This document shows, piece by piece, positions 8,655-18,601 of a stretch of 64,000 nucleotides of DNA. Source of the DNA: Novosphingobium sp. CECT 9465 (GTDB lineage Bacteria; Pseudomonadota; Alphaproteobacteria; Sphingomonadales; Sphingomonadaceae); contig NZ_CAKLBX010000003.1 of the NCBI RefSeq assembly GCF_920987055.1, forward strand, positions 124,001 through 188,000, in the 5' to 3' direction. Each line of letters opens with the position of its first letter. The first letter of the stretch is position 1. The position numbers were made by a program, and so were the translations under genes. The notes under the pieces are model-generated. The model was not told the origin of the DNA, did no database searches, and saw only the letters and a program-made list of their open reading frames with translations.

Positions 8655-8692
8655 CTTAGCGTTGTCTGGCGTACCTTCCACGCGATGCCCTC
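8655..8692 (-). repeat. Right 38-bp terminal inverted repeat of the Tn3-family element
   Basis: It begins (plus strand) CTTAGCGTTGTCTGGCGTAC and ends GCGATGCCCTC. It is the mate of 3512-3549. The base after it is inside the reading frame of an IS110 transposase. Confidence 0.93.
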
Positions 8693-9660
8693 AGGTACAT
8701 GCGATCGGCAGCGACGGAGCCGTTCTGGTGCGGCGGAAGTTGAGGCGCGCGGAGGTTATCGGCTTCTTCACCGACCTTCCGGGCTGCGTGGTCGGCATGG
8801 AAGCGTGCGCATCCGCGCACCATTGGGCTCGCGAGCTAATCGCATTGGGCCACGAAGTCCGGCTCATGCCGCCCGCCTACGTGAAGCCCTATGTGAAGCG
8901 CGGGAAGACCGATGCGGCAGATGCAGAGGCGATCTGCGAGGCGGTAGTGCGCCCGACGATGCGGTTCGTTGCGGTAAAGTCAGTCGAACAGCAGGCGGTG
9001 TTGATGGTGCACAAGAGCCGCGACCTGATGGTGCGGCAGCGAACCATGCTCATCAACGCCTTGCGAGGTCACCTGGCCGAGTACGGCATCGTGACAGGGA
9101 TAGGCGTCGGCGGTGTGACCGCGATGCTCAAAGCGCTGCATGACCAACAAGAAGGTCTGCCTGCTCACGCTCGTTCCGCGTTGCACGGGCTCGCTGCTCA
9201 GATGAGGGCGCTCGCCAGTAAGATCGACAGGTTGGAGGCGCAGATCCTCGCTTGGCATCGCGCCGATGAGACAAGCCGTCGGCTCGCCACGATCCCGGGT
9301 ATCGGCCCGATCACCGCGTCGGCTATCTCGGCCGCAGTGCCAGATGCGTCGCTGTTCCGACCCGGCCGCCAGTTTGCGGCATGGCTGGGACTTACCCCTC
9401 GAGCAAATAGTTCCGGCGGCAAGGAACGCCTGGGTGGGATAACCAAGCAGGGAGATGGCTACTTACGGCGGCGGCTTGTGGTCGGCGCGACCGCGGTGAT
9501 GCGTATGACGCGCAAGAACGCCGACCGGCAGCCCTGGATGGCACAGCTCCTGGAACGCAAGCCTGCGAAGATCGCGACGGTCGCGCTCGCCAACAAAACA
9601 GCCCGTATCGCTTGGGCGGTGATGTCGCGCAAAGAAGTCTATGCGGCGCAGGCCGCATGA
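8693..9660 (+). pseudogene. IS110-family transposase, 5'-truncated by the Tn3 element
   Basis: From the transposon edge the frame reads VHAIGSDGAVLVRRKLRR, then KRGKTDAADAEAICEAV (the family's KTDxxDA motif) and the C-terminal Transposase_20 region RLATIPGIGPITASAISAAV. The family's N-terminal residues with the first catalytic Asp (IGLDLAKHxF-type) are missing, replaced by transposon-derived codons. An open frame extends upstream to 8632, but that part is translated inverted repeat. About 320 of ~340 residues remain, without the DEDD start, so it should be inactive. Confidence 0.88.
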
Positions 9661-9959
9661 CCGTCGTCCGCGCTGCCGGGTAACGCCGGTGGCAGGATGG
9701 CGTAGGAGTAGCTGAGTAGTGATGACAAACCGGTCAGACCGGGGGTCGGCAAAACCCAGGGGGTCACAGCGCTGCGAGCGCGATGACGTGATTAGGGAGC
9801 CAGCCTGCGGACTTCATCAGGGCCAGCAGCCATGCGGTGCTGCGCGAACAGGCCGAATACATGGATGCACCCGACCGGTGCTCATCGCTAAACAAAAGCT
9901 CTTGCGCCGCAGGGGTCGTCCATACATGGCGCATCCAGCAGGAGATCCCCAAAGCAACC
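9661..9959. other. 3' flank of the IS110 remnant and IS1380 debris, no intact gene
   Basis: This stretch holds the downstream end of the IS110 element (around GTCAGACCGGGGGTCGGC) followed by sequence that leads into the IS1380 transposase fragment. Short open frames here are not supported by a ribosome-binding site or recognisable protein. Confidence 0.5.
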
Positions 9960-10124
9960 GCGCTCGCCACCGCCGGGTTCGCCACACTGAGCCTGCGGCT
10001 GCTCAATGTCGCCGCCCGCGTCATCGAAAGCGCCACCCGCATCCGGATCGCCTTCGCCTCGGCATGCCCTGATGCCGCAGCCTTCCAGACAATCGCAACC
10101 GCGCTCAGGCCCGCACCGACATAG
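9960..10124 (+). pseudogene. IS1380-family transposase, C-terminal remnant
   Basis: The frame reads LRLLNVAARVIESATRIRIAF and then ASACPDAAAFQTIATAL before a stop at 10124. This is the conserved end of IS1380-family transposases (KIAARV-E-ATRI-I-LPSACP). The open frame reaches back to 9837, but only about 55 residues are recognisable. The rest of the transposase is gone. Confidence 0.72.
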
Positions 10125-10475
10125 CCAGCGCGGCCGTGCCGCCGAACGCCCGAGACCCTTCCTTCAATCCCGCAAGCCCCTCGAACCTCCGCGATGAAAA
10201 AGGCGCAACGGAAACGCTCGTCCCGTCCACGCCGCCAGTGCCGTCGCCCGCCAATCAAGGCAAACTACGCCGCTGTCATGAATAAGCCGGGCTAGGGGCT
10301 ACTCACTTGCACCAAGGGCGGCAACCACAGACGCCCTGGGTCTATCTGTACATAGAACCACTTATCTTCTCAGAATAGGAAATTTAAGGACGCCACTGTA
10401 TACGTCTAATATGAAAATTCATATATATATTATAAAGCAATATGCAAATAATATACTAACCTCGTGGGTTTGGTA
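10125..10475. other. IS1380 end debris followed by an AT-rich stretch
   Basis: The first ~150 bases continue IS-type GC-rich sequence without a gene. From about 10360 the composition changes sharply to AT-rich, with runs such as TTCATATATATATTATAAAG near 10420, and leads into the YgjV-like gene. The compositional break marks a junction between pieces of different origin. Promoter boxes cannot be assigned with confidence. Confidence 0.5.
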
Positions 10476-11000
10476 ATGATTTCGACTGTGTTCGGCATAA
10501 TAGCCATATGTTGTGTATTTGCATGGCCATTTTTTGTGGATTATCGAACATCGGTTAAGATTCAAGGTTCAGGATCTGCAGAATTTGCGCTCTATTTTTT
10601 GGCTATTGGCTCGCCTACGGCCGCGATAGCATGCCTTATTGCGTGTTCTCAGCTCGCTATTTCTATCGCCGTAAAAGATCGTTATATTGTTACAAGACTT
10701 TATGGAGCGAGCTTCATTATATTGATTTCTCTCTCCGTGGCCACATGGCATGGAATGGCCTCGGTATTGGTCTTCATTGGTAGCTCATTGGCAACTTTCG
10801 CACGACTCCAGACATCTACTCACCGTATGAAGGCGCTCTTCCTTGTCGGCGCTCCTTTTTGGCTGGTCCACAATTTGATGGCCGGAGCCTTTTTCGCTCT
10901 GAGTTCAGATTTTGTATCGTTGGCTTCGAATGTGATCAATCTGACAAGGCACTTGAGGCGCAAGGGTTGTCCCCTGTCAGCACCAATGGCACAGATTTGA
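10476..11000 (+). CDS. YgjV-like inner-membrane protein, foreign composition, possibly altered C-terminus
   Basis: About 174 aa with four or five hydrophobic segments: residues ~1-20 (ISTVFGIIAICCVFAWPFFV), ~38-60, ~75-95 (ASFIILISLSVATW), ~97-115 and ~125-150. The repeat arrangement and ATW-G-ASVLVFIGSSLATFA resemble the YgjV family of integral membrane proteins of unknown function. I use the ATG at 10476; a GTG at 10464 is also possible. GC content is clearly below that of its neighbours. The last residues (RKGCPLSAPMAQI) look like read-through into neighbouring sequence, so the native end may be lost. Confidence 0.55.
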   Translation: MISTVFGIIAICCVFAWPFFVDYRTSVKIQGSGSAEFALYFLAIGSPTAAIACLIACSQLAISIAVKDRYIVTRLYGASFIILISLSVATWHGMASVLVFIGSSLATFARLQTSTHRMKALFLVGAPFWLVHNLMAGAFFALSSDFVSLASNVINLTRHLRRKGCPLSAPMAQI

Positions 11001-11072
11001 GGCTGTGATTTAAGCAGGGTTGGGGCTTCGTCGTAGTAACGAAGGAGCCAAGATGAAGCAGATGTCCGGGGC

Positions 11073-11334
11073 CTGACCTTCATTCGTAAAAGCCGCAGTC
11101 TAGGACATCTGCTGGATATTGTCCCGGAAATGCTGGCGCTTGCCGACCATCCCGAACGGTCCTGCAAGGCGATCTTTTGCCTGCAAACAGATTGCCGCGA
11201 TCGACCGCAAGATCGCCGATTTGACGGTTCTCCGCGGCGAATTGGATCGGCTGATAGGGGCGTGTCAGAACGGCATGGTCGCCGAATGCAAGATCCTCGG
11301 CGGATTGACGCTGCCGATTAATGCACAGGCCTAA
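11073..11334 (+). pseudogene. merR-family regulator remnant with a frameshift
   Basis: The first part (from 11073) reads LTFIRKSRSLGHLLDIVPEM and LALADHPERSC, matching the effector-side helix of MerR regulators after the DNA-binding domain. Near 11180 the match jumps to another frame that reads AAIDRKIADLTVLRGELDRL and GACQNGMVAECKI, the typical MerR dimerisation helix and metal-binding loop. The N-terminal helix-turn-helix is absent. It lies just beyond the cus operon and probably was its regulator, or belonged to another metal locus lost by rearrangement. Confidence 0.72.
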
Positions 11335-11534
11335 GCAATCGCCATAATGTAGCACTCCGCAAATGAGACCGCGTGTTGATCCACATCGGCCGACCCAAGA
11401 TTTCCGATGGTTTGGAGCAACTGGCGCTGAGGACACTCGTCAGCAATGCTGGCGTTGTGGGTCAGGAGCGCTCTCTTAGAATTGCAGGTTGTTCCGCTTT
11501 TACATCAACATCGATTTTGGCTTGCCTCCCAACT

Positions 11535-11909
11535 TCAAGATCTTGATTTTGCGATCTTCGTCACCGTTCCGTCCTTGCCATCCCAATCAATCTCGAAGTC
11601 CACCTTGTCGCCGATCTTGATCCCGGAAAGTATTTCCGGCCTAGCCGCGAAGCCCATCGTCATGGCTGGCCAGCCCAGGCCGGTGATGGCACCGTGATCA
11701 AGCGTGATCGTGCCTTTCGCGGTATCGATGGCAGTGACCGTGCCGGCAGCCATGCCGTGCTTCATTGCGGTTGCTTTCGGCATGCCGGATATGGTGCCAG
11801 CATCGGCGGCAGCGCTCTGGGACGGCTTCGGCACTTCCGCTTCCTTCTTGCAGGCGGTGAGCGTGGCAATAGCCGAGAGGCCGACCGCAATCGTCAGGGT
11901 TTTCTTCAC
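11535..11909 (-). CDS. cusF: CusF-like periplasmic copper-binding lipoprotein
   Basis: 124 aa. An N-terminal signal ends in a lipobox (LTAC, near residue 20), so it is probably lipid-anchored. The second half is the CusF/CusX fold: GTVTAIDTAKGTITLDHGAI, then GWPAMTMGF, whose Trp and two Met correspond to the CusF Cu(I)/Ag(I) ligand set (Trp cation-pi plus Met, with the upstream His). It hands metal to the CusCBA pump. The GTG start overlaps the last base of the cusA stop, with AAGGAG upstream, so it is the last gene of the cus operon. Confidence 0.87.
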   Translation of the reverse strand: MKKTLTIAVGLSAIATLTACKKEAEVPKPSQSAAADAGTISGMPKATAMKHGMAAGTVTAIDTAKGTITLDHGAITGLGWPAMTMGFAARPEILSGIKIGDKVDFEIDWDGKDGTVTKIAKSRS

Positions 11910-14900
11910 TACACGTCTCCTTCGGGTTGAACATGGGGTCGAGATCGCCGGCGCATCAGTAGATAGGCTGCCGGAATGACGAGCATCGAGAGCAGTGGCG
12001 CGGTGAGCATGCCGCCGACCATCGGCGCGGCGATACGGCTCATCACTTCAGAGCCCGCGCCGCTGCCAGCAAGCACTGGCAGCAGGCCGGAGAGGATTAC
12101 GGCAACGGTCATCGCCTTGGGGCGCACGCGCAGCAGCGCGCCTTCGCGCACGGCGGCAGCGACATCGCCATCGTGGCGCGCTTCGAGCGCCTGTTTGAGG
12201 TAGATGAGCATCACCACCCCGAACTCGGCGGCGACGCCGGCCAGCGCGATGAACCCGACCGCAGTCGCGACAGACTGGTTGTAGCCAAGCCAGTAGAGCA
12301 GCCACAGCCCGCCGGTGAGCGCGAAGGGCAGGGTGCCCATGATCAGCAGCGCCTCGTCCCAGCGGCGGAAGGTGAGGTAGAGCAGCGCAAAGATGATCGC
12401 GAGCGTCACCGGGATTACCAGCTTCATCCGTTCCTTGGCGCGGACCAGGAACTCGTACTGGCCGGTGTAGGAAATGCTGACGCCGGGCGGCAGCACGACC
12501 CTGCTCGTGATCGCGCGGTTGATGTCGCCGACCAGCGTTTGCATGTCGCTATTGCGCCCATCGACGTAGATCCAGGTGACAGGCCGGCCGTTTTCGCTTC
12601 TGAGCATCGGCGGGCCATCGCTAATGTTGACGGTCGCGACGGTTCCGAGCGTGATCTGCTGACGCGAGGAGGTCAGCACCGGCAGGCTGGCGAGCTTGTC
12701 GATGCTGTCGCGCAGTTCGCGCGGGTAGCGCACACTTATCGGATAACGCGCCAGTCCTTCGACGGTCTGGCCGACAGTCTCGCCGCCGATCGCGCCCGAG
12801 ATCACCGACTGTACGTCGGCGACATTGAGACCATAGCGCGCAGCGGCGGCGCGGTTGACATCGACGTCGATATAGCGCCCGCCGGTGAGCCGCTCGGCCA
12901 GCGCGGAGGAAACCTCCGGCACGGCCTTAACTACCTGTTCGATCCGCTTGGCGGTGCGGTCGATCTCGGCAAGATTCGATCCGGCGACCTTGATCCCGAT
13001 CGGACTCTTGACGCCTGTCGCCAGCATATCGATGCGGTTGCGGATCGGCGGGATCCAGAAGTTGGCAAGGCCGGGCACCTTCACCCTTGCGTCAAGTTCA
13101 TCGCGCAGCTTCTCAGGTGTCATGCCAGGCCGCCATTGGTTCTGCGGTTTGAATCGAATGGTGGTCTCGAACATTTCGAGGGGCGCGGGATCGGTCGCGC
13201 TGTCGGCGCGGCCGGCCTTGCCGAACACGCTCTCGACTTCGGGGACAGTCTTGATCAGCCGGTCGGTCTGTTGGAGTAGGCGGCCAGCCTCGGCTGCCGA
13301 CAGGCCGGGCAGCGCCGAAGGCATGTAGAGCAGATCGCCCTCGTCCATCTGCGGCAGAAACTCGCCGCCGATCCGAGCGATCGGCCACAGGCTGGTGGCG
13401 AAAACCAACGCGGCAATCATCAGCGTCTGCTTCGGCCGCGCCAGCACACGGTCGATCACCGGGCGGTAGATGTACGCCAGCCAGCGATTGATCGGATTGG
13501 CTTCCTCGCTGGGGATACGGCCCTTGATGAGGAGGCCCATCAGTACCGGGATCAGCGTGATCGAGAGGAAAGCCGCCGCCGCCATCGCATAGGTCTTGGT
13601 AAAGGCGAGCGGCGCGAATAGCCGGCCTTCCTGGCCCTGCAGGGTGAAGATCGGCAGGAAGGAGAAAGTGATGATCAACAGGCTGAGGAACAGCGCCGGG
13701 CCGACTTCCGCTGCGGCATCCGTGACAAGCCGCCATCGCGTGGGTGCATCGGGCTCTGCTTCCGGATTGTCGTGGCGCCAGCGCTCCAGGTGCTTGTGGG
13801 CATTCTCGATCATCACCACCGCCGCATCGACCATCGCGCCGATGGCAATAGCGATACCGCCGAGTGAAAGGATATTGGCGTTGAGCCCCTGCGCCCGCAT
13901 GACGATGAAGGCGATCAGGATGCCGAGCGGGAGGGTGAGGATCGCCACCAGCGCCGAGCGCGCGTGCCAGAGGAACAGCGCGCAAACGAGCGCGACGATG
14001 ATGAATTCCTCAACCAGCTTGCTGGTGAGATTCTCGACCGCGCGATCGATCAGGCCGGAACGGTCATAGGTGGTGACCACCTCGACGCCGGGGGGCAGGC
14101 TTTTCTTCAATTCGTCGAGCTTGCCTCGAACGCCCTCGATCACTGCCCGCGCGTTCTGCCCCTGGCGCATGACGATCACCCCGCCCGCGACTTCGCCCTT
14201 GCCGTTGAGTTCGGCCACGCCGCGGCGCATTTCCGGGCCGAGCTGCACGCTCGCGACCTCGCCCAAAGTCACTGGCACGCCGCCCGCTGTAGTGCGCAGC
14301 GGAACACTGCGAAAATCGTCGAGCGTCTTGAGATAGCCGCTGGCACGCACGGTATATTCGGCTCCGGCCATCTCGACGCTCGCCCCGCCGACCTCCTGAT
14401 TGGCGCGCTTCAGAGCCTCCGCGACGGCCTCGCCCGTCACGCCATAGGCGGCGAGCTTCTGCGGATCGACCACGACCTGGTATTGCTTGACCATGCCGCC
14501 GATGCTCGCAACCTCGGCGACGCCGGGCACGGTCTTGAGCTCGAAGCGCAGGAACCAGTCCTGCAAGCTTCGGAGTTGCGCGAGATCGTGCCGCCCGGTC
14601 CTGTCGACCAGCGCATATTCGTAGATCCAACCAACGCCCGTCGCATCGGGGCCGAGCGAGGCCGTCGCTCCTTCGGGCAGGCGGCTCTGGACCTGGCTCA
14701 GATATTCGAGCACCCGGCTCCGCGCCCAGTAGAGATCGGTGCCGTCGTCGAACAGAACATAGACGAAGCTGTCGCCTGTGAACGAATAGCCGCGCACCAC
14801 CCGCGCGCCGGGCACCGAGAGCATCGTCGAGGTGATCGGATAGGTGACCTGATTCTCGATGATCTGCGGCGCCTGCCCCGGCCAGCTCGTGCGGATGATG

Positions 14901-15040
14901 ACCTGCACGTCGGAAAGATCGGGAAGCGCATCGACCGGCGTGGTCCGAACCGCCGCCACGCCGATTGCCGTGAGCACCAGCGCGGCCGCCAAGACGAGAT
15001 TGCGTCCCCTGACCGAGGCGCGGATGATCGCCGCGATCAC
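11909..15040 (-). CDS. cusA: CusA-type heavy-metal efflux RND permease
   Basis: 1043 aa, close to CusA of E. coli. The start is GTG at 15038-15040, overlapping the cusB stop as GTGA; the longer open frame to 15775 is the shadow of cusB. It has the HME-RND opening ([19 protein letters not shown]), RND transmembrane blocks with [20 protein letters not shown] (TM4 acidic residue for proton relay), the periplasmic HME motif [17 protein letters not shown], and [14 protein letters not shown]. It exports Cu(I)/Ag(I) from periplasm or cytosol by proton antiport through CusB and the outer-membrane channel. It looks intact. Confidence 0.95.
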   Translation of the reverse strand: MIAAIIRASVRGRNLVLAAALVLTAIGVAAVRTTPVDALPDLSDVQVIIRTSWPGQAPQIIENQVTYPITSTMLSVPGARVVRGYSFTGDSFVYVLFDDGTDLYWARSRVLEYLSQVQSRLPEGATASLGPDATGVGWIYEYALVDRTGRHDLAQLRSLQDWFLRFELKTVPGVAEVASIGGMVKQYQVVVDPQKLAAYGVTGEAVAEALKRANQEVGGASVEMAGAEYTVRASGYLKTLDDFRSVPLRTTAGGVPVTLGEVASVQLGPEMRRGVAELNGKGEVAGGVIVMRQGQNARAVIEGVRGKLDELKKSLPPGVEVVTTYDRSGLIDRAVENLTSKLVEEFIIVALVCALFLWHARSALVAILTLPLGILIAFIVMRAQGLNANILSLGGIAIAIGAMVDAAVVMIENAHKHLERWRHDNPEAEPDAPTRWRLVTDAAAEVGPALFLSLLIITFSFLPIFTLQGQEGRLFAPLAFTKTYAMAAAAFLSITLIPVLMGLLIKGRIPSEEANPINRWLAYIYRPVIDRVLARPKQTLMIAALVFATSLWPIARIGGEFLPQMDEGDLLYMPSALPGLSAAEAGRLLQQTDRLIKTVPEVESVFGKAGRADSATDPAPLEMFETTIRFKPQNQWRPGMTPEKLRDELDARVKVPGLANFWIPPIRNRIDMLATGVKSPIGIKVAGSNLAEIDRTAKRIEQVVKAVPEVSSALAERLTGGRYIDVDVNRAAAARYGLNVADVQSVISGAIGGETVGQTVEGLARYPISVRYPRELRDSIDKLASLPVLTSSRQQITLGTVATVNISDGPPMLRSENGRPVTWIYVDGRNSDMQTLVGDINRAITSRVVLPPGVSISYTGQYEFLVRAKERMKLVIPVTLAIIFALLYLTFRRWDEALLIMGTLPFALTGGLWLLYWLGYNQSVATAVGFIALAGVAAEFGVVMLIYLKQALEARHDGDVAAAVREGALLRVRPKAMTVAVILSGLLPVLAGSGAGSEVMSRIAAPMVGGMLTAPLLSMLVIPAAYLLMRRRSRPHVQPEGDV

Positions 15041-16275
15041 TGACCGCCTCCGATTGGCCGGGCGGCAATGCCGGTCAGGCTCGCTTCGGAATCGAGCAGG
15101 AACTGGCCCGAGGCGACGAGTTTTTCGCCTGCGGCCAGCCCAGCCAGCACTTCGGTCTTGCCGCCGCCCTCGCGGCCGGTGCGGACCTCGGCCGGACGAT
15201 AGCGTCCATCGGCGAGCGCCAGCATGACGAGAGTGCGCGCGCCCGTCCTGATCACCGCTTCGCTCGGCACCAGCAGCGCCTGACCTCCCTCGCTCCCCAA
15301 TGCGACAGCAGCGAACATGCCGGGTCGCAGCCGTCCGCCACGGTTGGCGAGTTCGATCCGCACCGTCAGCGTGCGGCTGTCGGCCTGCGCTGCGGGCAGC
15401 ATCGCACTCACCCGTCCGGCGAAGCTTTCGCCCGGAAAGGCGGTCAGCGTGGCGCTCGCGCTTTGGCCTACGCGGACCATACCCGCCTGCGCCTCGGGCA
15501 CGGCGGCGTTGAGCCAGACCGTGCCGATGCCGCTGACCTGCGCGAGCGTCTGGCCCGCGCCGAGCGTTACACCCTGACGCGCGTCGAGCGACTGGATCAC
15601 GCCCGCGATCGGCGAGCGGATCGTCACCGTGCCATTGGTCCGGCCCGTCCGTTCGACCTCGCCGATCAGCGCATCGGACATGCCCATCAGCCGCAGCCGC
15701 TGGCGTGCGGCGGCGGTCAGCTCGGGCTTGCCGAGCCTCTTCACGGCAAGGAACTCGGTCTGCGCGCCGCCCCATTCGGGCAGCTGGAGGTCGGCGATGG
15801 GCGCGCCCGCGCCGATCACATCGCCGGGCGCGCGGGCGTAGACGCGGGTGACGAAGCCGCCGGACCGGGCCTGGACGATCGCCACGTCGCGCTGGTTGAA
15901 GTCGATCGTGCCGGTAACCGTGAGGGCAGAGGGCAAGGCGCCCATTTCGGCCGCGACCACGCGCATGCCAAGATTCTGCCGCGCAGCGGGATCGACGCTG
16001 ACGCCGGGCATCGCATCGCCCATGGGGGCGTCGTCGGCATATTTGGGCACGGTCTTCATCCCCATCGACGAGAGCGAATTGGGGTTATCGTAGTGCTCGG
16101 CCGGCACCATCGGATCGTACCAGTAGAGGATCTTGCGACCCGATTGGGCCGATCCCGTTTCAGTCGTGGCCGGGCCGCCTTTTTGTCCGAGCCAATAGCC
16201 GCCACCACCGGCAAGCATCGTGACTGCCAGCACCCCGGTGCCCCAGCGCATTGCGTTTGTCCTGTCCAGCGTCAT
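15037..16275 (-). CDS. cusB: CusB-type RND periplasmic adaptor
   Basis: 412 aa with an N-terminal membrane anchor (residues ~10-28). Next comes a heavy-metal-binding segment [20 protein letters not shown] and MGMKTVPKY, the Met-rich YHM-type Cu(I) site of CusB. The usual barrel-sandwich/lipoyl and hairpin regions follow ([37 protein letters not shown]). It links CusA to the outer-membrane channel and passes metal from CusF. The ATG overlaps the stop of the upstream TolC-like gene (ATGA). Confidence 0.94.
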   Translation of the reverse strand: MTLDRTNAMRWGTGVLAVTMLAGGGGYWLGQKGGPATTETGSAQSGRKILYWYDPMVPAEHYDNPNSLSSMGMKTVPKYADDAPMGDAMPGVSVDPAARQNLGMRVVAAEMGALPSALTVTGTIDFNQRDVAIVQARSGGFVTRVYARAPGDVIGAGAPIADLQLPEWGGAQTEFLAVKRLGKPELTAAARQRLRLMGMSDALIGEVERTGRTNGTVTIRSPIAGVIQSLDARQGVTLGAGQTLAQVSGIGTVWLNAAVPEAQAGMVRVGQSASATLTAFPGESFAGRVSAMLPAAQADSRTLTVRIELANRGGRLRPGMFAAVALGSEGGQALLVPSEAVIRTGARTLVMLALADGRYRPAEVRTGREGGGKTEVLAGLAAGEKLVASGQFLLDSEASLTGIAARPIGGGQ

Positions 16276-17501
16276 GGCCGAACTCCTCCATAAGTGTAGT
16301 TGATCCGGATCGCGTCGCGGGCGACCTCGGCTTCGCGCGAAAGCGCATCGACTTCGGCTTCGGCGAGCGCCAGGCTCGATAGCAAAGCACTTCCGAGATC
16401 GAGCTTGCCCGCGGCGTAACTCGCCATGTCGAGTTCGGCCCGGCGCTTGGCGAGCGGCACCAATGTATCGCGCGCATTCATCAGCCGCTGGTGATGCAAG
16501 GCATAGTCCGCAAGGTCGGCATTGAGTTCGGCCAAGAGGTCACGCTCTCCAGCTTGGCGCATCAACCCAGCACGTTGCGCCTCGCTTTCGCGCGCGGCGA
16601 TCAAGGGATCTTGCCGGCGCTTTGCGAAGAATGGCAGATCGATGCTGACCGTGACCGAAACCATGTCGCCATAAGCGGGAGCGCGACGACCATAGGATGT
16701 TCCAACCCGCCAGTCCGGGCGTTTGTCAGCGCGGGCAAGCGTGACATCCGCCTCGGAAGCACGGGCTCGGGCGTCCAGAGCCTGAAGTCGAGGTAGGGAA
16801 GCCACATGGGTCCGCAAAGCAGGACCATACACCTCAAGCACCGGCGGGTCCCCGGTAACATCGGAGTCGGGGTCGCCGGTAAGGCGCGCAAGTCTCGCCT
16901 GCGCCTTGGTTACATCGGCCCTGAGCTCGCTGCGACGGTCGTTGATGGCTGCGCGCAACTGCTCGGGTTCAAGCGCCTGCGAAGGACGTGCCGAACCAGA
17001 CGCGAGCCTCGCCGTGACGGTAGCTTGCAGATCGCCAAGGCTCGCGTCGAGCCGCTCAAGTTGGGCAAGGCGCCGCTTGGCATAGTAGAGATCGACCCAG
17101 GCTAGCGCGGTTTCGAGCCGCACATTCTGGGCATCGACCGCCAGATCGGCCTCGGCCACGCCGATGTCTGCTTGTGCTCGCCCCTGTTGAGCACGGCGCT
17201 TGGCGGGATTGGGAAACGCCTGTTCGATTCCGACGCGTGACATTGTCATGCTGTCCCTGTTCAATGTGAAAGCAGGTGGCCCCGAAACAGGGAAATTCTC
17301 GAGGCTCACCACCAAGGTCGGATCGGGCAGCCGACCGGCGGCAATTGCCGTCGACCGCGTGGCTTCGACGCTCGCCTCGCTCGCTGCAAGCGACGGCGCT
17401 TCGCGTGCAGCGCGGTCGAGCGCGGCATCGAACGTCATGGGTTCGGCCAGCACGGCGGCCGGGATGGCCACGAGCAGCGGCGCCAGAAAAATCTTTCGCA
17501 T
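16272..17501 (-). CDS. cusC: TolC-family outer-membrane channel of the Cus system
   Basis: 409 aa with a cleavable signal peptide (MRKIFLAPLLVAIPAAVLA). Two repeated OEP helical domains are visible, with characteristic pieces such as DPTLVVSLENFPVSGPPAF and AQADIGVAEADLAVDAQNVRLE. It forms the outer-membrane exit duct for CusBA. It is the first gene of cusCBAF, with GGAGAG-type sequence just before the ATG. No dedicated CusRS two-component genes are visible here. Confidence 0.92.
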   Translation of the reverse strand: MRKIFLAPLLVAIPAAVLAEPMTFDAALDRAAREAPSLAASEASVEATRSTAIAAGRLPDPTLVVSLENFPVSGPPAFTLNRDSMTMSRVGIEQAFPNPAKRRAQQGRAQADIGVAEADLAVDAQNVRLETALAWVDLYYAKRRLAQLERLDASLGDLQATVTARLASGSARPSQALEPEQLRAAINDRRSELRADVTKAQARLARLTGDPDSDVTGDPPVLEVYGPALRTHVASLPRLQALDARARASEADVTLARADKRPDWRVGTSYGRRAPAYGDMVSVTVSIDLPFFAKRRQDPLIAARESEAQRAGLMRQAGERDLLAELNADLADYALHHQRLMNARDTLVPLAKRRAELDMASYAAGKLDLGSALLSSLALAEAEVDALSREAEVARDAIRINYTYGGVRP

Positions 17502-17640
17502 GGAGCTCTCCTGATCGGCGGAGGCCGGACCGAAACGTCAAACAATCAGGGGCAAAACGTGCGCCGGCGAAGCATGCGAATACTCCGCCGGCGACACGCG
17601 CCTGGCCAGGTTGCTTTTCGTTATCGGCCAGGCAATCGCT

Positions 17641-17910
17641 TTAACCAGCCGAAGGCATGGCGCGCTTGCCCGGCATGTCCATCATGCAATTGGCCGCGCT
17701 CATCTTCATCATGCTGCAGTTGCAGTCTGCCACCTCGGTGCCGCCATCCTTGATCCAGACCCGGATCTGCTGGGGAAGGTTGGACTTGTTCGGGCCGGAG
17801 GTCGGGCGCGATTGCCATTCCCAATGGCCGCCGGCAGGCGTGCTCGCTAAACTGGCGGATGCGGCTGTGAGTGCCGCAATTGCTGCGGCCAGTGTCAGTA
17901 ACGTCTTCAT
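17641..17910 (-). CDS. Small secreted Met/Cys-containing protein of the Cus locus
   Basis: 89 aa starting MKTLLTLAAAIAALTAASAS, a clear signal peptide. The mature part has WEWQSRPTSGPNKSNLPQQI and a C-terminal cluster with CNCSMMKM, NCMM and several more Met, which could bind Cu(I). It lies 139 bases upstream of cusC on the same strand. The longer frame to 18126 has no signal sequence and looks non-coding. Unrecognised family; a periplasmic copper-binding role is inferred from residues and position. Confidence 0.72.
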   Translation of the reverse strand: MKTLLTLAAAIAALTAASASLASTPAGGHWEWQSRPTSGPNKSNLPQQIRVWIKDGGTEVADCNCSMMKMSAANCMMDMPGKRAMPSAG

Positions 17911-17980
17911 GTCGAAAATCCTTGATTGAACGGTGAAGTGACGCACCGCGAACACAGGTTCGCGGGCGCGCCAGTGAGGT

Positions 17981-18352
17981 TCAACCAAGGCGTGCGGGTG
18001 GATGCGGTTCTGGACTGGTTTCACGCCCAACAAGCAACGCGACCGGCATCTGGCGAGGAATCGATGGGCGAAATTCGGTCGGACTGGCGCTCGGAAGCGG
18101 AGGAACCAGCGCCACAGCAACTGCACAGCCCATCTTGGCTACGCAATCAGGCGTCATGCCCTGACACGGCTTGTCGGGCTGTGGCTTCTGCTTCACGAGA
18201 TGCATCATTTCCGCGCATTCGGGGCTCATCGGTGCGGCGGTAGCCACAAGCTCTGCCCTTTCAACCGGAATGACGTGCGCGAACGCAGCTTCTTGCCCGA
18301 TCAGACCGAGGAGTGCTCCTACGAGCATCAGCAGAGAGAACCAGCGCTTCAC
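17981..18352 (-). CDS. Small secreted Cys-containing protein
   Basis: 123 aa from a GTG start preceded by AAGGAAG. The signal peptide is KRWFSLLMLVGALLGLIGQE then AAFAH. The mature part has paired motifs SPECAEMM, DKPCQGMTPDC and KMGCAVAV, giving four Cys in CxM-type settings. It leads the small-protein pair upstream of cusC and may be co-transcribed with 17641-17910, 70 bases downstream. Function unknown; metal binding is possible. Confidence 0.62.
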   Translation of the reverse strand: MKRWFSLLMLVGALLGLIGQEAAFAHVIPVERAELVATAAPMSPECAEMMHLVKQKPQPDKPCQGMTPDCVAKMGCAVAVALVPPLPSASPTEFRPSIPRQMPVALLVGRETSPEPHPPARLG

Positions 18353-18601
18353 GTCACTTCCTTCGACTTGTAATGGGCGACTGTCAATTCGACACTCGCT
18401 TCTTGCATCGCCGGCGCAACCCACTACCGCTTGACCGGAGTGCGCCGCACAATTTCAGATTCCAATGCCCTGCTGGGCAATGGTCTTGGAATGATCAGGG
18501 ACGAGGCAGTTGACGTCGCTACTGGCCCTTGTCAGGCTTCGCTGACTAGACCTTGCAATATCTCCCACGGATGGCGGGATGATTTCTCTTTCTTCGGTTT
18601 C

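Larger units (their letters stand above)
3512..8692. mobile_element. Tn3-family transposon, 5.18 kb, with tnpA, res, tnpR and a passenger gene
   Basis: The element is bounded by 38-bp inverted repeats (3512-3549 and 8655-8692) that match at 34 of 38 positions and start GAGGGCAT. Internal ends read ACGTTAAG and ACGCTAAG, the typical inner end of Tn3-family repeats. It carries a divergent transposase and resolvase separated by a res-like region, then a 457-aa gene. The 5 bases outside the left end (CTCAA) and right end (AGGTA) do not match, so the expected 5-bp target duplication is absent. The right end interrupts an IS110 transposase. Confidence 0.92.

Noticed and set aside
12173..13279. Long plus-strand frame opposite cusA
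   Set aside because: It is the shadow of a well-supported RND gene on the other strand and has no ribosome-binding site or recognisable product.
15041..15775. Extended N-terminus of CusA
   Set aside because: This part is cusB read in another frame; the RND domain starts at the GTG overlapping the cusB stop.
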